Assembly: GCF_002258315.1 (NCBI RefSeq)
Contig: NZ_NOYD01000060.1
Location: forward strand, 19,606-83,605
Direction: 5' to 3'
Source of the DNA: Rhodococcus sp. 06-462-5
GTDB lineage: Bacteria; Actinomycetota; Actinomycetes; Mycobacteriales; Mycobacteriaceae
DNA length: 64,000 nucleotides
The notes under the pieces are model-generated. The model saw only the letters and a program-made list of their open reading frames with translations, was not told where the DNA came from and ran no database searches. The translations under genes were made by a program, and so were the position numbers. Below, piece by piece: positions 17,907 to 27,297 of the stretch. Position 1 is the stretch's first letter, and each line of letters starts with the position of its first letter.

Positions 17907-19819
17907 GCGAGTTCCTTCAATCCGTCGAGCAGGTCGGCGGGTAGGTCGTCAGGTTTCGCGGCGCGGGCCTGTTCCTGTTGCGCATCAGTAAATTTGGGAA
18001 GTATCAGGCGGGTGATGATCAGCCAAGTGACGCCGTGCCGACCACACCAATCGTCGATGTCGCGTTGGTCGAGATCACGTTGAAGCCAGTCGAGCAACGA
18101 GAAAAGGTGGGGGAGGTGGCGTTCGGTGACCAACGCGTTCGGGCAGCGCAGGCAGGTCAGGAAGGACACCCCACACACTCCGCCGCCGCTGAATGGGCTG
18201 TGCTCGAAGTCCAGACACGAACTCACCAAGGTGTCCAGTTCGCCGTCGACTGCGCGCCGGATCTGATCGACCGAAACACCCAGTCCGGCGGCGGTGCCAG
18301 TTGGATCCGACACGAATGCAGCCGCCCCAGTGGGTCCGAGAATTCTCCCACGGAAGGCATGAGCATTGTGTTCTGCCTCGTGGAGTGCTTCGGTGAGTAC
18401 CTCATCGGCCCAGTCACGCACCCTAGGATCGCTACGCAGGTAGTGCAGAAATGACACATCCGGCGTGTTCGTTCTCGACGCAGACCTGAGATGCCCTCCG
18501 ACAGCGCGTGTTCGACGCACTTCCACCGTGGTTTTCAGACGGTTCATCGACAACACCAACGGTTCCGCCCCCGGACCATTGCCGTCGGCTGTCAGACCAT
18601 GCTGCGCAACCCACTTGCGATGCTCGAGCCATCGGCCAACCTGCAGATCGAAAGGGTCGATGTGACCGTTGGCTGCCGAGCGCGTCCGGATGAAGTCCGC
18701 TGTTCCTCGCATGTTGTCACGTGTCCAAATGGACCACACCCGTCGGCTACCGCTGAATGCTCTGCTACTGCTGGTCAACTCGTGGAGCAGTAGGAAGAAG
18801 CCGCCGGGGGTGTGCAGTCCGGAGTCGTTCGGGCCGCCCTCCCAGTGCACTGTTTCGCAGGTACGAGCCTTTCCTCGCCGGCGCTTGATCACGTTGACCG
18901 CTACCGCGCGATCCTCCAGAACGCGGTGCTCGGGCGAAAGCTCCTTGATTGTTTCGCTGTTACGGCCACTGAGTCCGACGCCCAGCACGAGCAGGGGCAG
19001 CACGTCGCGGGTCGTGAGAAATAGTTGACCGGCCTTCGTCAGCCATCCGGCCAGGTCGGTGACAGATCCGGAGACAGTGCTCGGGCGTTGCGGTGGTGTG
19101 ACGGCACCGGTGCTCGCCATCTCCGCCAGATGCGCGGCTCGCTCGCGTTCTGCCGCTGAAAGCGTGTGCGGCTGCAGCTCGAACACGGACAGCAATCGCC
19201 GCGACGACCGCAGCCGCCCGCGAAGGGCAGCGACGTCCGAACGTGCCGCTGCCATGATCGCCATGAACTCGCGGTCCGAGTATCCGGGAGCCGCGCCGGC
19301 CCCGGGTCGGTGAGGTTCATGGAAGTCACCCGGTCGCGCTACGTATTCTGCGACCTCCCAGTGCAATCGGGTGACCGGCAGGTGGCGAAGTATCAGTTTC
19401 ACTGCAGCCATCTGTTGGGTCACGCGCGTCGCAGTGGTTCTTTTGAGCTGCAGTGCGCGATAGTGCTCGAGATTCGCCACCGTCACTCGGTCCAAACAGA
19501 CAGGCGGCTGTGGGAGATCGCCGAGGAACCTCAGGAAACGCTGCAGAGTGATCCACCCGTTGTCGGCACCCGAACGGGTGCGCACCTGACCCACCGGCCC
19601 GATTCGAGCCGCCCATGCGACAGCCAGATCGGCGTGAAGCTCAGGGCAGGGCAACCGCGCGAACGAATAGTGCGCTGTCCTGTTGTCCTCGCCGTAGAAC
19701 CGCACAACCGGCGGGTCGCCTGCTGATTGCTCGGTGACATCGGGCTGGTAGTAGCCATCTGGATGCGGTGCCACGTGATGCAGTCCCGCACGGCGCACTT
19801 GGCCGTTGATCGGCTCAGA
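17903..19819 (-). CDS. Tyrosine recombinase TnpB-like, second of module 2
   Basis: About 638 residues, paralogue of 2631-4439. Box I is VLGVGLSGRNSETIKEL, and the C-terminal half has TTVEVRRTRAVGGHLRSA and SFLHYLRSDPRV with the likely tyrosine. The zinc-like cysteines read SFLTCLRCPNALV. The start is uncertain: a TTG at 19819 overlaps the TnpA-like stop, while the frame stays open to another TTG at 19870. I chose 19819 because every other junction in both modules is a minimal overlap. Confidence 0.8.
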   Translation of the reverse strand, partial: SEPINGQVRRAGLHHVAPHPDGYYQPDVTEQSAGDPPVVRFYGEDNRTAHYSFARLPCPELHADLAVAWAARIGPVGQVRTRSGADNGWITLQRFLRFLGDLPQPPVCLDRVTVANLEHYRALQLKRTTATRVTQQMAAVKLILRHLPVTRLHWEVAEYVARPGDFHEPHRPGAGAAPGYSDREFMAIMAAARSDVAALRGRLRSSRRLLSVFELQPHTLSAAERERAAHLAEMASTGAVTPPQRPSTVSGSVTDLAGWLTKAGQLFLTTRDVLPLLVLGVGLSGRNSETIKELSPEHRVLEDRAVAVNVIKRRRGKARTCETVHWEGGPNDSGLHTPGGFFLLLHELTSSSRAFSGSRRVWSIWTRDNMRGTADFIRTRSAANGHIDPFDLQVGRWLEHRKWVAQHGLTADGNGPGAEPLVLSMNRLKTTVEVRRTRAVGGHLRSASRTNTPDVSFLHYLRSDPRVRDWADEVLTEALHEAEHNAHAFRGRILGPTGAAAFVSDPTGTAAGLGVSVDQIRRAVDGELDTLVSSCLDFEHSPFSGGGVCGVSFLTCLRCPNALVTERHLPHLFSLLDWLQRDLDQRDIDDWCGRHGVTWLIITRLILPKFTDAQQEQARAAKPDDLPADLLDGLKELA

Positions 19820-21296
19820 CAACGCAATTGTCCGCGCAGGATAAGTCGGGGTCGACTCGCTTCTCGACAACGGTGGGCTCCCACCCGTCGGGGACCAACG
19901 CCACGCGCGTCTCCATCTCCAATTCCGAGAGGGTGTGCAGGTAGATCTGTGTCGTCTCGATCGAGCGATGCCCCAATCGAATGCGGATCCAGTTCAGCGG
20001 GTCGCCGAACACACGTTGGTACGTCTCGCGCTGAGGTCCCGACATCGGTGTCAGCTCCTTGATATGCCCGCGCCACAGTTGTTCGAGAGTGATCACGGCA
20101 AACGAATGCCGAAGCATGTGCGGATGACACCGGATCGGGACCTCGCGGCGCACACAGCGGCGGTTTGCTGTCTTGAACACTTCCTGCCACGCGGACGGCT
20201 TGCTCGGAAGACCGTCCTCGTTGATCCACAGGGCAATTGGCTCCAAGCCCTCGCGGCACTCGATGAAAGTACGGCGCCGCTCGTCGTGGGTGAGCTTGGC
20301 AGCGTCGACCCGTTCGCCGCCGATTCGAACGAACGGCCGAAGCCGATTGGCAACGATCAGCGGACTCCGAATCTGCTCGTACGCGCCGTTCGCCTGGGCC
20401 ATCTCGATGGCTTCCGCCCGCTCTATCGCGATGTAGTTCCATACCTCGGTCAACGTCGACATCGGGAAGTAGATGTGGCGGGCCGATCCACCCTTGGCGA
20501 TACTCCGCGGAAGCCACGATCGAACGTTCAACGTGCCCGCTACTGGGTGAGGGAATTCGAACACACTCAAGCTTGTCTGCTCGGACAACCGTAAACCGGT
20601 GCGAATCATCAGGTCGCAATAAGCCCCGTTCCGTGAGGCAAACCGTCCGCGGAACGCCGGATCCGGCAACCCTGCCATGTCGAAACCTCGGACACCTATA
20701 TCGCGCCACCGCCGATACGTGGCCGGTGGGAGCCACGCGACGTCATTGACTCGGCCCCTGTGCGATGACTCTGCCGGTGTTTGACCGCGGGGTCTCCGTG
20801 GATCTCGGCTGCGAGATAGGCGCTGCACGAACGGGTTACATGCGGCGTGCCCGCGTACGACTGCCCAGCGATAGAACTGGTTCACCGTCGCTACCTCACG
20901 GTCCCACGTCGTAGCTTCTACTCGTGCGCCCGCCGGGTCGAGCAATCGCCAATGCTTGTACGCATCACGATCGCCTGGCGTTGCATCAGTCCATGATCTC
21001 TGGGATCGGTTGTCCCATAGGAATTTCAGGAACCGTTTCAGGTCGTACGCATACGCTGCCTGGGTGGTCGGCGGTGCGTTGATCAACTCCGTGGTGAAAA
21101 AGTCGTTCAGGCGTACGTCGTATCGTCCGGACGGATCGATCAGGTACGGAGTGCCATCCGGCGTTTTGCCGGTGTGAGGCAATCTGTCGAGATCCTCCGA
21201 TTCAGCCCCCGGGTCGTTCACTGACCGAGGTATAGGCAACTGCTGACGAGTGAAAAACAGTCGCCAGCCCAATACGCCGGAACCCCCCGAATGCAC
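19815..21296 (-). CDS. Tyrosine recombinase TnpA-like, first of module 2
   Basis: Up to 493 residues, paralogue of 4436-5956. Catalytic residues are present: IRTGLRLSEQTS, HPHMLRHSFAV, and LGHRSIETTQIYLHTL. The core-binding domain is recognisable (AYDLKRFLKFLWDNRSQRSW). The first 25 residues look atypical, and a GTG at 21221 (reading VNDPGAESEDL) is an alternative start. This module and the one at 0.1-6 kb lie in the same orientation and enclose about 9.5 kb including the two-component and glycosyltransferase genes. Confidence 0.88.
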   Translation of the reverse strand: MHSGGSGVLGWRLFFTRQQLPIPRSVNDPGAESEDLDRLPHTGKTPDGTPYLIDPSGRYDVRLNDFFTTELINAPPTTQAAYAYDLKRFLKFLWDNRSQRSWTDATPGDRDAYKHWRLLDPAGARVEATTWDREVATVNQFYRWAVVRGHAACNPFVQRLSRSRDPRRPRGQTPAESSHRGRVNDVAWLPPATYRRWRDIGVRGFDMAGLPDPAFRGRFASRNGAYCDLMIRTGLRLSEQTSLSVFEFPHPVAGTLNVRSWLPRSIAKGGSARHIYFPMSTLTEVWNYIAIERAEAIEMAQANGAYEQIRSPLIVANRLRPFVRIGGERVDAAKLTHDERRRTFIECREGLEPIALWINEDGLPSKPSAWQEVFKTANRRCVRREVPIRCHPHMLRHSFAVITLEQLWRGHIKELTPMSGPQRETYQRVFGDPLNWIRIRLGHRSIETTQIYLHTLSELEMETRVALVPDGWEPTVVEKRVDPDLSCADNCVV

Positions 21297-21426
21297 AGCC
21301 GCAAGCTATCACCGATACCTGCGGACAAAGTTCAGAACCGCATAACGCCTCGATCACCAATGGTGCCCCGCCGACGCCGCCCAGCCCGTCGAGTAGCTAC
21401 CGGAGCGGGGTGTTCGGGCTGGCCGA

Positions 21427-23331
21427 TCAGTCTTGTTCTGTAATCGGTGTTTTCCGATGGGCAAGTGCGTTACTCATCAACGCATCCATCCATTCCCGTG
21501 TCATGTCCAAGCCTGAGTGGTTTTCCAGCAGTTCAGCGGCGGTAGCCGCCACCTTCTGTGAGAATAGAGCCAGAATGCTGATTGACTCGTGCGCCACCAG
21601 AGTCGTCACCACATTCAGTGCGTCACCACGCGCGCGTTGCAAGGCGTACGGCTCGTGAGCGTCGAGCTGCAAGTCCTTCAGGAGCTCTCTTGCGCCTTCC
21701 CAGTTAGGCTTTTTGTGGGCGTGCGCGTATGCGCCCAATACTCGATTCCAAGCCGACAGTCGACTCCACCCGGCGGTCTCTATCCACCGCTGGGGCTTGT
21801 TGTGTACGGATTTTTCAAGGCGCTGCGCTTTCTCCGGTTTCGTCCGGTGGACTCTTGATCGAGCGATTTGTTCGAGCGTGCATCGAAGCGAGGCCATCGC
21901 CCGGTCGTCGTCTTCCAACCACAGCCAGTATGCGGACCGCAACGTCGACGACACCAGAGCCAGTGGAGTCGATGCTGCTGGTAGCAGAGGACCGTTGCGT
22001 GTCCACAGAGCAGCAAGAGCTGCCAACTCGGCAACCACGATGTAGTTCGTCCCGCGCGAGGCCACCGAGTCAATGTTGAAATCGTCGCCTAGTTCGTCTC
22101 GCTCGGCGGCGAGGGCTCGTAGCGCAAACGATGCACTCGCCTGGCGATGAGCGCCGAAGGCTAAAGTCGCAAGCTCGTCGTCCCGATACAAGCGACCTGC
22201 GGGCCGATGATTCCAGGCCAGCGACTCGTACGTGGATCGTTGATCGTCTAGGTAGCGAACAAACACCGGCAAGAGGCCTTCATCGGGCGACAATGGCATG
22301 ACTGTAGGCAATCTCGGCAGTACGAACGATGCCGAATAAGGGAGGGCATCATCTGGTGGTTCTTCACACGCGACGTCAGCCGACGGCCGTACGGCAAGGT
22401 TGATACTTGCTATCAACGTCACGGCGTCCTCGGGATCGCCCTGCCGATACAGGCCAGCAGCCGTCATGTACTGGATCTGGGTAAGGCTCAAGCTCAACGC
22501 GTCCGCTATGCAGTCCACCGCGCCGTATACGACACTTGGTACATCGAATCTGCTCAGGAGCGCGGCCGACTCCCACCACATGGCTTCCTCGAAGAGTCGC
22601 GCATGCATTATTTCGCTGAGAACGCCGTAGACGACGGCTGGGCATACTTCACGTCCGTTCGCCAGGACGACGTGCTTATGAGGTGCGGTTGGCTCCTCTG
22701 TGCTTGCGGAGCTGTCGTCGCCCTCGATATCTTGCGCAGTAGTCGGGTCTGCGTCGCCCTCGATGTTGGATGATTCCGGCGGTGCGCCAGGATTTGGCAT
22801 GCGCTCGGCGTATGCGGTCCACGCACGCGCGATGAAGTCCTCCACTTTTTCAGACGGATGTTGCTCGACTCCGACGACAGGTGCCATGACCGCAGTCCAT
22901 CGTTCGAGTTGTTGTCGGGCGATCGTGGCAGCGGCCACCACTTGTCCTGCGAGAAGCAGTCGGGTGGCCGCGACGCAGCTGTCCACTCCCCAACCGAGGT
23001 CGTGAGGCCATTTGCCATAATAGGCTGACGGTGCGCGATCCAAAGTGAGGTTCAGCTTGCGATGCGCGATATCCAGTATTGCTATCGGTGCCAGAAAAAG
23101 GATTGCTTCGAATCGGAATCCATCCGGCAGCTTCTCCGTGTTCTTCATCCTGACGTTGTGGCGCGCAATCAGAGTCTCGGCCAATCGATCGGGTCCAGAT
23201 CCGCACATGCGCTCGTAATCGCGCACTTTGGTGCCGACTCGCCGTCCACGGTCATCTTTGCGCTTCGCTTTGCGTTCTGCGCTGCTCAGATGGTCCATAT
23301 CGCCAGGCGACGGAATGCTTGCTCTGTCCAT
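21427..23331 (-). CDS. Large unknown protein
   Basis: 634 residues, no recognised family. The first 60 residues are very basic (SSAERKAKRKDDRGRRVGTK). The rest is mostly helical with alanine-rich segments (VAATRLLLAGQVVAAATIAR, SFALRALAAERDELGD, VVAELAALAALWTRNG) and a low-complexity acidic linker near 190-215 with GDD and EGD patterns. No signal peptide or clear membrane helices. The helical-repeat look recalls sensor or scaffold proteins of accessory islands. Start ATG at 23331. It stands alone between the second recombinase module and a low-GC segment, so it may be passenger cargo. Confidence 0.6.
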   Translation of the reverse strand: MDRASIPSPGDMDHLSSAERKAKRKDDRGRRVGTKVRDYERMCGSGPDRLAETLIARHNVRMKNTEKLPDGFRFEAILFLAPIAILDIAHRKLNLTLDRAPSAYYGKWPHDLGWGVDSCVAATRLLLAGQVVAAATIARQQLERWTAVMAPVVGVEQHPSEKVEDFIARAWTAYAERMPNPGAPPESSNIEGDADPTTAQDIEGDDSSASTEEPTAPHKHVVLANGREVCPAVVYGVLSEIMHARLFEEAMWWESAALLSRFDVPSVVYGAVDCIADALSLSLTQIQYMTAAGLYRQGDPEDAVTLIASINLAVRPSADVACEEPPDDALPYSASFVLPRLPTVMPLSPDEGLLPVFVRYLDDQRSTYESLAWNHRPAGRLYRDDELATLAFGAHRQASASFALRALAAERDELGDDFNIDSVASRGTNYIVVAELAALAALWTRNGPLLPAASTPLALVSSTLRSAYWLWLEDDDRAMASLRCTLEQIARSRVHRTKPEKAQRLEKSVHNKPQRWIETAGWSRLSAWNRVLGAYAHAHKKPNWEGARELLKDLQLDAHEPYALQRARGDALNVVTTLVAHESISILALFSQKVAATAAELLENHSGLDMTREWMDALMSNALAHRKTPITEQD

Positions 23332-23637
23332 TCGTGCAGCCTACGAGGTCGAGCAATGCTAGGTCGCCGAATGCAGTCAGCCAGCTGTAGAGTGGTCCCA
23401 GCATGCACGACGCCTCCGGGGTGATTGAGGCGAGGTCTTGAATCGTTTTGGCCGGTGATCCGGGAAGTGCTATCGCAGGTATCGAAGCGGTCAATTCCGT
23501 AAGGTCTGCCGGGCAGCGGCGCGGCAGAATTGATGCGACAATAGGACTACTTAAAGTATCTGCCTTCTACTCTTCGCAGAGTTCGTTCTCATCGTTTGGA
23601 GGAATGGGTTGCTCAAGCGAAAAGGTGAATTACCTGC

Positions 23638-23643
23638 TATAAT
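23638..23643 (+). promoter_or_regulatory. Consensus -10 box TATAAT
   Basis: A perfect TATAAT lies in a locally AT-rich segment, 57 bases before the ATG of the 46-residue peptide. A clear -35 box at the ideal distance is not seen. A short inverted repeat GATGC...GCATC follows at 23649-23665 in the presumed leader. Confidence 0.6.
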
Positions 23644-23699
23644 TGGTGGATGCCGGAAAAGCATCGGTAAATCTATTGAATGGAGGATCTATTTGAATC

Positions 23700-23840
23700 A
23701 TGATAGATAAATTATACACCTTAGCGGCGATCATTGTTGCCGTGACAGAAGTAATTAAGGCAACAACGGGATTGGTTGTAGCAGCGTCTACATTGATCCC
23801 TTCGATATTAATGTTGATTTGCATTATTGCGGCGCTTTAA
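23700..23840 (+). CDS. 46-residue hydrophobic peptide
   Basis: The frame ATG ATA GAT AAA ... GCG CTT TAA encodes MIDKLYTLAAIIVAV, a central TEVIKATTG and a second hydrophobic run VVAASTLIPSILMLICIIAA. It is almost entirely membrane-seeking, with one Cys and few charges near the N-terminus. GGAGG lies 13 bases upstream, a TATAAT box before that, and a strong terminator directly after the stop. Codon use is far more AT-rich than in neighbouring genes, which points to foreign origin. It could be a holin-like peptide, a small membrane toxin or a bacteriocin-like peptide; sequence alone does not decide. Confidence 0.6.
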   Translation: MIDKLYTLAAIIVAVTEVIKATTGLVVAASTLIPSILMLICIIAAL

Positions 23841-23851
23841 TCGATGGAAAG

Positions 23852-23884
23852 ACCCGTCACTCGACCTAGGGTGGCGGGTTTTCT
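23852..23884 (+). terminator. Rho-independent terminator after the hydrophobic peptide gene
   Basis: ACCCGTCAC pairs with GTGGCGGGT across a ten-base loop, with one G-U pair, followed by TTTTCT. It begins 12 bases after the stop codon at 23840. Confidence 0.8.
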
Positions 23885-24083
23885 GTATCTGTAATGTCGG
23901 TTTTCATGGTCGTGTTTTCGTTTCGGTCGGTCAGTGGTTAAGAATGCTGGTCGTGGCGACTTCGGCCAAGACGTCAATCCTGACAGACAGAATAGGCCTC
24001 TAAAATTCCAAATCCCACGCACGTTACAGCGTTCCGAGCAGTTCCATCCAGGGATAAAGCCGAGAGGTCAACCGGCCGGTGAA

Positions 24084-24818
24084 CTAGCGAGTTCCTGAAC
24101 GGGTAGTCGAACTGGAGTAGTTTGCGATACGTTGGGTCAGCTGTTCTGCGACCGCCTCGGTGGAGGCGGGGTTCTGTCCGGTGATGAGCGTGTCGGTGAT
24201 TTCGATGTGCTGCTGCCACGGGTGTCCTGCGGTGTACGTGCCGCCCCGGCGCTGGATTTCCTGCTCGACGGTGAAGGGGAGCGTGCCGAGCAGTCCTACA
24301 TCGGCTTCCTCTTGGTCCGAGAAACTCGTCATCGTCAGGGCTGCATACGGCCACGTTGCTCCGGATGCTGTGTCGGCAAGCAACGCCGCAGTTCCATGGC
24401 AGACCGTCGCGATCGGGGTCCCCTCCCGTCGGAGCGCGCGGAGAAACTCTCCAACGTGAGAGTTCTTGTGCAGGTCCACCACTGGCCCGTAGCCGCCGGG
24501 CACAAAGATCCCGTCGACGGTAGAGGGGTCAACCGTTTCGAGCGCGGCCGGCGCGCGCAAATTTTCGCTCAGACCGGATAGGTACGTTCTGTACCCGTCA
24601 GGGTCTGGGCTGTGAGGGGCGTGCATGCTGTCGGGCTCGACGTGCGCAGCGCCGCCGCCGGGTGTCGCGATGATCGTCCGTATGTTTGCGGCCGTGAAGA
24701 TTCGATGGGCTGTGATGAACTCTTCGGCCCAGAAGCCGCATGGTTGAGTGGAGCCGTCATTGAGCGTCAGAATGTGGGCTTCGGACAGCAGGATCGTGAT
24801 GGTCGACGTTGGTGTCAC
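24084..24818 (-). CDS. DJ-1/PfpI-family protein
   Basis: 244 residues from a GTG that overlaps the preceding stop as GTGA; a longer open frame upstream is not used. The fold markers are TITILLSEAHILTLNDGS at the N-terminus, DGIFVPGGYGPVVDL, and the nucleophile elbow ATVCHGTAALL with the reactive cysteine. The acidic partner E of the family is likely in the FWAEEF segment. Members include Hsp31-type glyoxalases and isonitrile hydratases. Length fits the Hsp31 branch. As last gene of an aromatic amine operon it may detoxify a reactive carbonyl made by the pathway, which is inference. Confidence 0.85.
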   Translation of the reverse strand: MTPTSTITILLSEAHILTLNDGSTQPCGFWAEEFITAHRIFTAANIRTIIATPGGGAAHVEPDSMHAPHSPDPDGYRTYLSGLSENLRAPAALETVDPSTVDGIFVPGGYGPVVDLHKNSHVGEFLRALRREGTPIATVCHGTAALLADTASGATWPYAALTMTSFSDQEEADVGLLGTLPFTVEQEIQRRGGTYTAGHPWQQHIEITDTLITGQNPASTEAVAEQLTQRIANYSSSTTRSGTR

Positions 24819-25822
24819 CGTTGTGCGTCTTTCTCTTCGCGGTAGAGACCGAGGGCGGTCATCGCGGGCGCGTCGTTGAACTCGAACAGCACGGCTGGAA
24901 TGTCGGTGTCGTTGACGTAGCTGACAGTCGACCACGATGGAACGGCGAGGCTGTCTCCTTCGCTGCACCGGAACGGCTTTCCGTCGACGTGGATGGTGGA
25001 CAACCCTTGTGCCCCGATCAAGACGGCGGAAGCGGTGCGCCGCATCGGTTGTGTTTGGATCCCTGCAGGTAGGAGTGTGAATGCAGCATCGATGACCGGT
25101 GTGACAGGGTCGTGGGTTCCTTCTGCGTGCAGGGTGTGTCGGTATGCGTGGTGCGGGTCGGCCTCGTGGGTCCGCTGTTGCTCACCGAGAGCGCGAAGTA
25201 CGTTGTCCCACTTGTAGAGCAGCGGCTCGCTCAGGTTTCGGTGGTGTCTGTCTTGCGCGAAAATGTGGGGCTCGAGGTGGGTGTTGTCGGTGTGGAGCTC
25301 GAACTGTGTCGCGGCGAGGGCGGCGACGAGGGGGTCGTTGGTGCAATCCTGCCAGATGGCGGGGGAGTCGGTGGGGCTGTCGTTGCCGTGCTCATGCCAT
25401 TCGCCGGCGGGGGTGATCACCACGTCGCGAGGCTCGAGATACATCTTGGTTCCACCGACGGCCGTCCATGCCCCGTCACCCTCGTGCATGTAGCGCAGGG
25501 CCGTCGGCGCGTGCCGATGCGGGGTCATACCTTCACCGCGGTTGATGATCTGCAGCCCCGAATAGAGATATCCGACGGCGGCCTCGCGGGCATGGCCCGG
25601 ATTGGCGAGGGTCAGTACCCGTAGAGCTGCTCGGTCGCCCTTGACCATGTCGGCGGCCGCGATCGCGAGCGGTCGAAGCTCGGCATAACTCCAGTGCACG
25701 GCATGGGAGTCGGGGGCCGGGGCCCACGGCAAGTTCTCGTTGGCCGCGGACCACCGCCCGATGGCGGAGATTGCTGCCGCCTTCTCGTGCAGCATGGCCT
25801 CGGTGGAAATGGTGGTGGTCAC
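24815..25822 (-). CDS. Gentisate 1,2-dioxygenase-like bicupin
   Basis: 335 residues with two cupin domains. The N-terminal cupin has the metal-binding histidines in MTPHRHAPTALRYMHEG and a later histidine in AGEWHEHGN, typical of Fe(II) ring-cleaving dioxygenases of the gentisate, salicylate and 1-hydroxy-2-naphthoate group. The C-terminal cupin (IHVDGKPFRCSEGDSLAVPS) appears to lack the histidine triad, as is usual. GTG start at 25822 with AGGAGG about 10 bases ahead, overlapping the decarboxylase stop as GTGA. It probably opens an aromatic ring; which ring is unknown. Neighbours suggest a tyrosine-derived catechol or hydroquinone. Confidence 0.85.
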   Translation of the reverse strand: MTTTISTEAMLHEKAAAISAIGRWSAANENLPWAPAPDSHAVHWSYAELRPLAIAAADMVKGDRAALRVLTLANPGHAREAAVGYLYSGLQIINRGEGMTPHRHAPTALRYMHEGDGAWTAVGGTKMYLEPRDVVITPAGEWHEHGNDSPTDSPAIWQDCTNDPLVAALAATQFELHTDNTHLEPHIFAQDRHHRNLSEPLLYKWDNVLRALGEQQRTHEADPHHAYRHTLHAEGTHDPVTPVIDAAFTLLPAGIQTQPMRRTASAVLIGAQGLSTIHVDGKPFRCSEGDSLAVPSWSTVSYVNDTDIPAVLFEFNDAPAMTALGLYREEKDAQR

Positions 25823-27297
25823 GATGCAGGTACCTCCTGTTGGGTGACGGTCACTGAAGCGAGTGGTCGGGGTGTGCCGACGACGGCGTCGGCTGCCTCG
25901 GTAAGTTCGGCAACCAGTTGGTCGATGTGGTCGGCAGTGGTGTGGATGTTGCCGATGGACACTCGGATGACGTAGTGGCCGTCGAGCTCGGAGTGGGAGA
26001 GCAGCGTCCGGTGGGTGCTGTTGACGGTCTCGAGGATCTTCCGCGTCGCCTGTCCGTCGGCAGAGGAGATCCGGAGGCAGAGCAAGGGGAGCGGCGAATC
26101 GTTCGCGAGATGCCACCGCGGGTCTGCGGCAAGGGCGTCTCGCAGCCTCGTCGCCAGGGTGAGACTGTGTTCGAGTCGAGTTCGGATGCCTCGTATTCCG
26201 AAGGCGCGCAGGGTCCACCACAGTTTCAGAGCTCGGAATTGTCGCCCAAGGTTGAGGGTGTAATTCATGTAGTCGATACCGCCGGTGGTGTCGGTACGCA
26301 GGTATTCGGGAACCAGTGTGAAGGCGGCTTCGAGTGCTCCGGGGTGACGGCAGAACAGTGCCCCGCACTCCATAGGGGTGAAGAGCACTTTGTGTGGGTT
26401 GGCGACGAGAGAATCGGCGGCCGCGAGTGACGGAAGGACCTGCGCGATGGCCGGGGCTATGCGCCAGAAGCCTCCGTACGCGGCGTCGACGTGCAGCCAC
26501 ACTCGGTGGTCGCGGCACACGGCCGCAATCGCCTCGACCGGGTCGAGAGCACCTGAAGTGGTCGTACCGACGGTGGCGACAACAGCGATCGGTGTGTAAC
26601 CGTCCGCGACGTCCGATCCAATGCGAGTCGACAGAGCAGCAGGATCGAGTTGGCCGCTAGCGTCGGTGGGTAGGCGTACGACATTGTCGAGCCCGATGCC
26701 GAGAGCGATCGCAGCTTTGTCGACCGACGAGTGGGCCTGGTCGGAGGCGTAGATCCGGCCGGGTTTCTGGCCGGATGTTCCGTGATGTCGAACCTCGGGC
26801 TGTGCCCGGTGGCGGGCGGTGGCCAACGCGTAGAACGTGCCCAGTGATGCACCGTCGACGAGCAGTGCGTCTGCGGCGGGGTAGTCGAGCAGTTCGGCGA
26901 GCCATCTGGTGACGGTGTCTTCGACGGCGGCAGCCGAGGGCGCGCTCTTCCACAACATGACGTTGACGTTCAATGCCGCAGCGGTCATCTCGGCGAGGAT
27001 GGCCGGTCCGGAGGAACTGTTGCTGAAGTAGGCGTGGAATCGTGGATGGTTCCAGTGCGTCAAATGCGGAACGACGTTGTTCCAGGTGTCGTCGAGTATG
27101 TCGGCGAAATCTGTTGCCTCGGACGGCAGCTCGCTGTCGATCGCGTCGGCGACATCGGCCGCATCGGCCGGCGTCGTGACGGGCACGTCGTCGAGCGCGG
27201 CGAAGTGTCGACATATTCGATCGAGGGTGTCGGTGCCGAAGGCTTTGAGCTGCTCGGGAGTCCAGTCGCCAGTCGGCTTTGTTGGGTCGGGGGTCAT
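25819..27297 (-). CDS. PLP-dependent aromatic-L-amino-acid decarboxylase, group II
   Basis: 492 residues. Markers in order are the substrate-loop region HPRFHAYFSNSSSGPAI, the PLP-stacking VWLHVDAAYGG, and the Schiff-base lysine in VANPHKVLFTPMECG. The last usually reads NPHKW, so valine here is a small departure. Length and layout match DOPA/tryptophan/tyrosine decarboxylases. The ATG overlaps the stop of the 103-residue gene as ATGA. It should convert an aromatic amino acid to its amine with loss of CO2. With a tyrosine-hydroxylase-like gene in the same operon, DOPA is the favoured substrate by inference. Confidence 0.92.
   Translation of the reverse strand: MTPDPTKPTGDWTPEQLKAFGTDTLDRICRHFAALDDVPVTTPADAADVADAIDSELPSEATDFADILDDTWNNVVPHLTHWNHPRFHAYFSNSSSGPAILAEMTAAALNVNVMLWKSAPSAAAVEDTVTRWLAELLDYPAADALLVDGASLGTFYALATARHRAQPEVRHHGTSGQKPGRIYASDQAHSSVDKAAIALGIGLDNVVRLPTDASGQLDPAALSTRIGSDVADGYTPIAVVATVGTTTSGALDPVEAIAAVCRDHRVWLHVDAAYGGFWRIAPAIAQVLPSLAAADSLVANPHKVLFTPMECGALFCRHPGALEAAFTLVPEYLRTDTTGGIDYMNYTLNLGRQFRALKLWWTLRAFGIRGIRTRLEHSLTLATRLRDALAADPRWHLANDSPLPLLCLRISSADGQATRKILETVNSTHRTLLSHSELDGHYVIRVSIGNIHTTADHIDQLVAELTEAADAVVGTPRPLASVTVTQQEVPAS

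Noticed and set aside
23252..23494. 80-codon minus-strand frame ahead of the 634-residue gene
   Set aside because: It overlaps that gene by 80 bases out of frame and shows no recognisable sequence or ribosome site.
23630..23824. 64-codon minus-strand frame opposite the hydrophobic peptide
   Set aside because: The plus-strand gene has promoter, ribosome site and terminator; the reverse frame has none.
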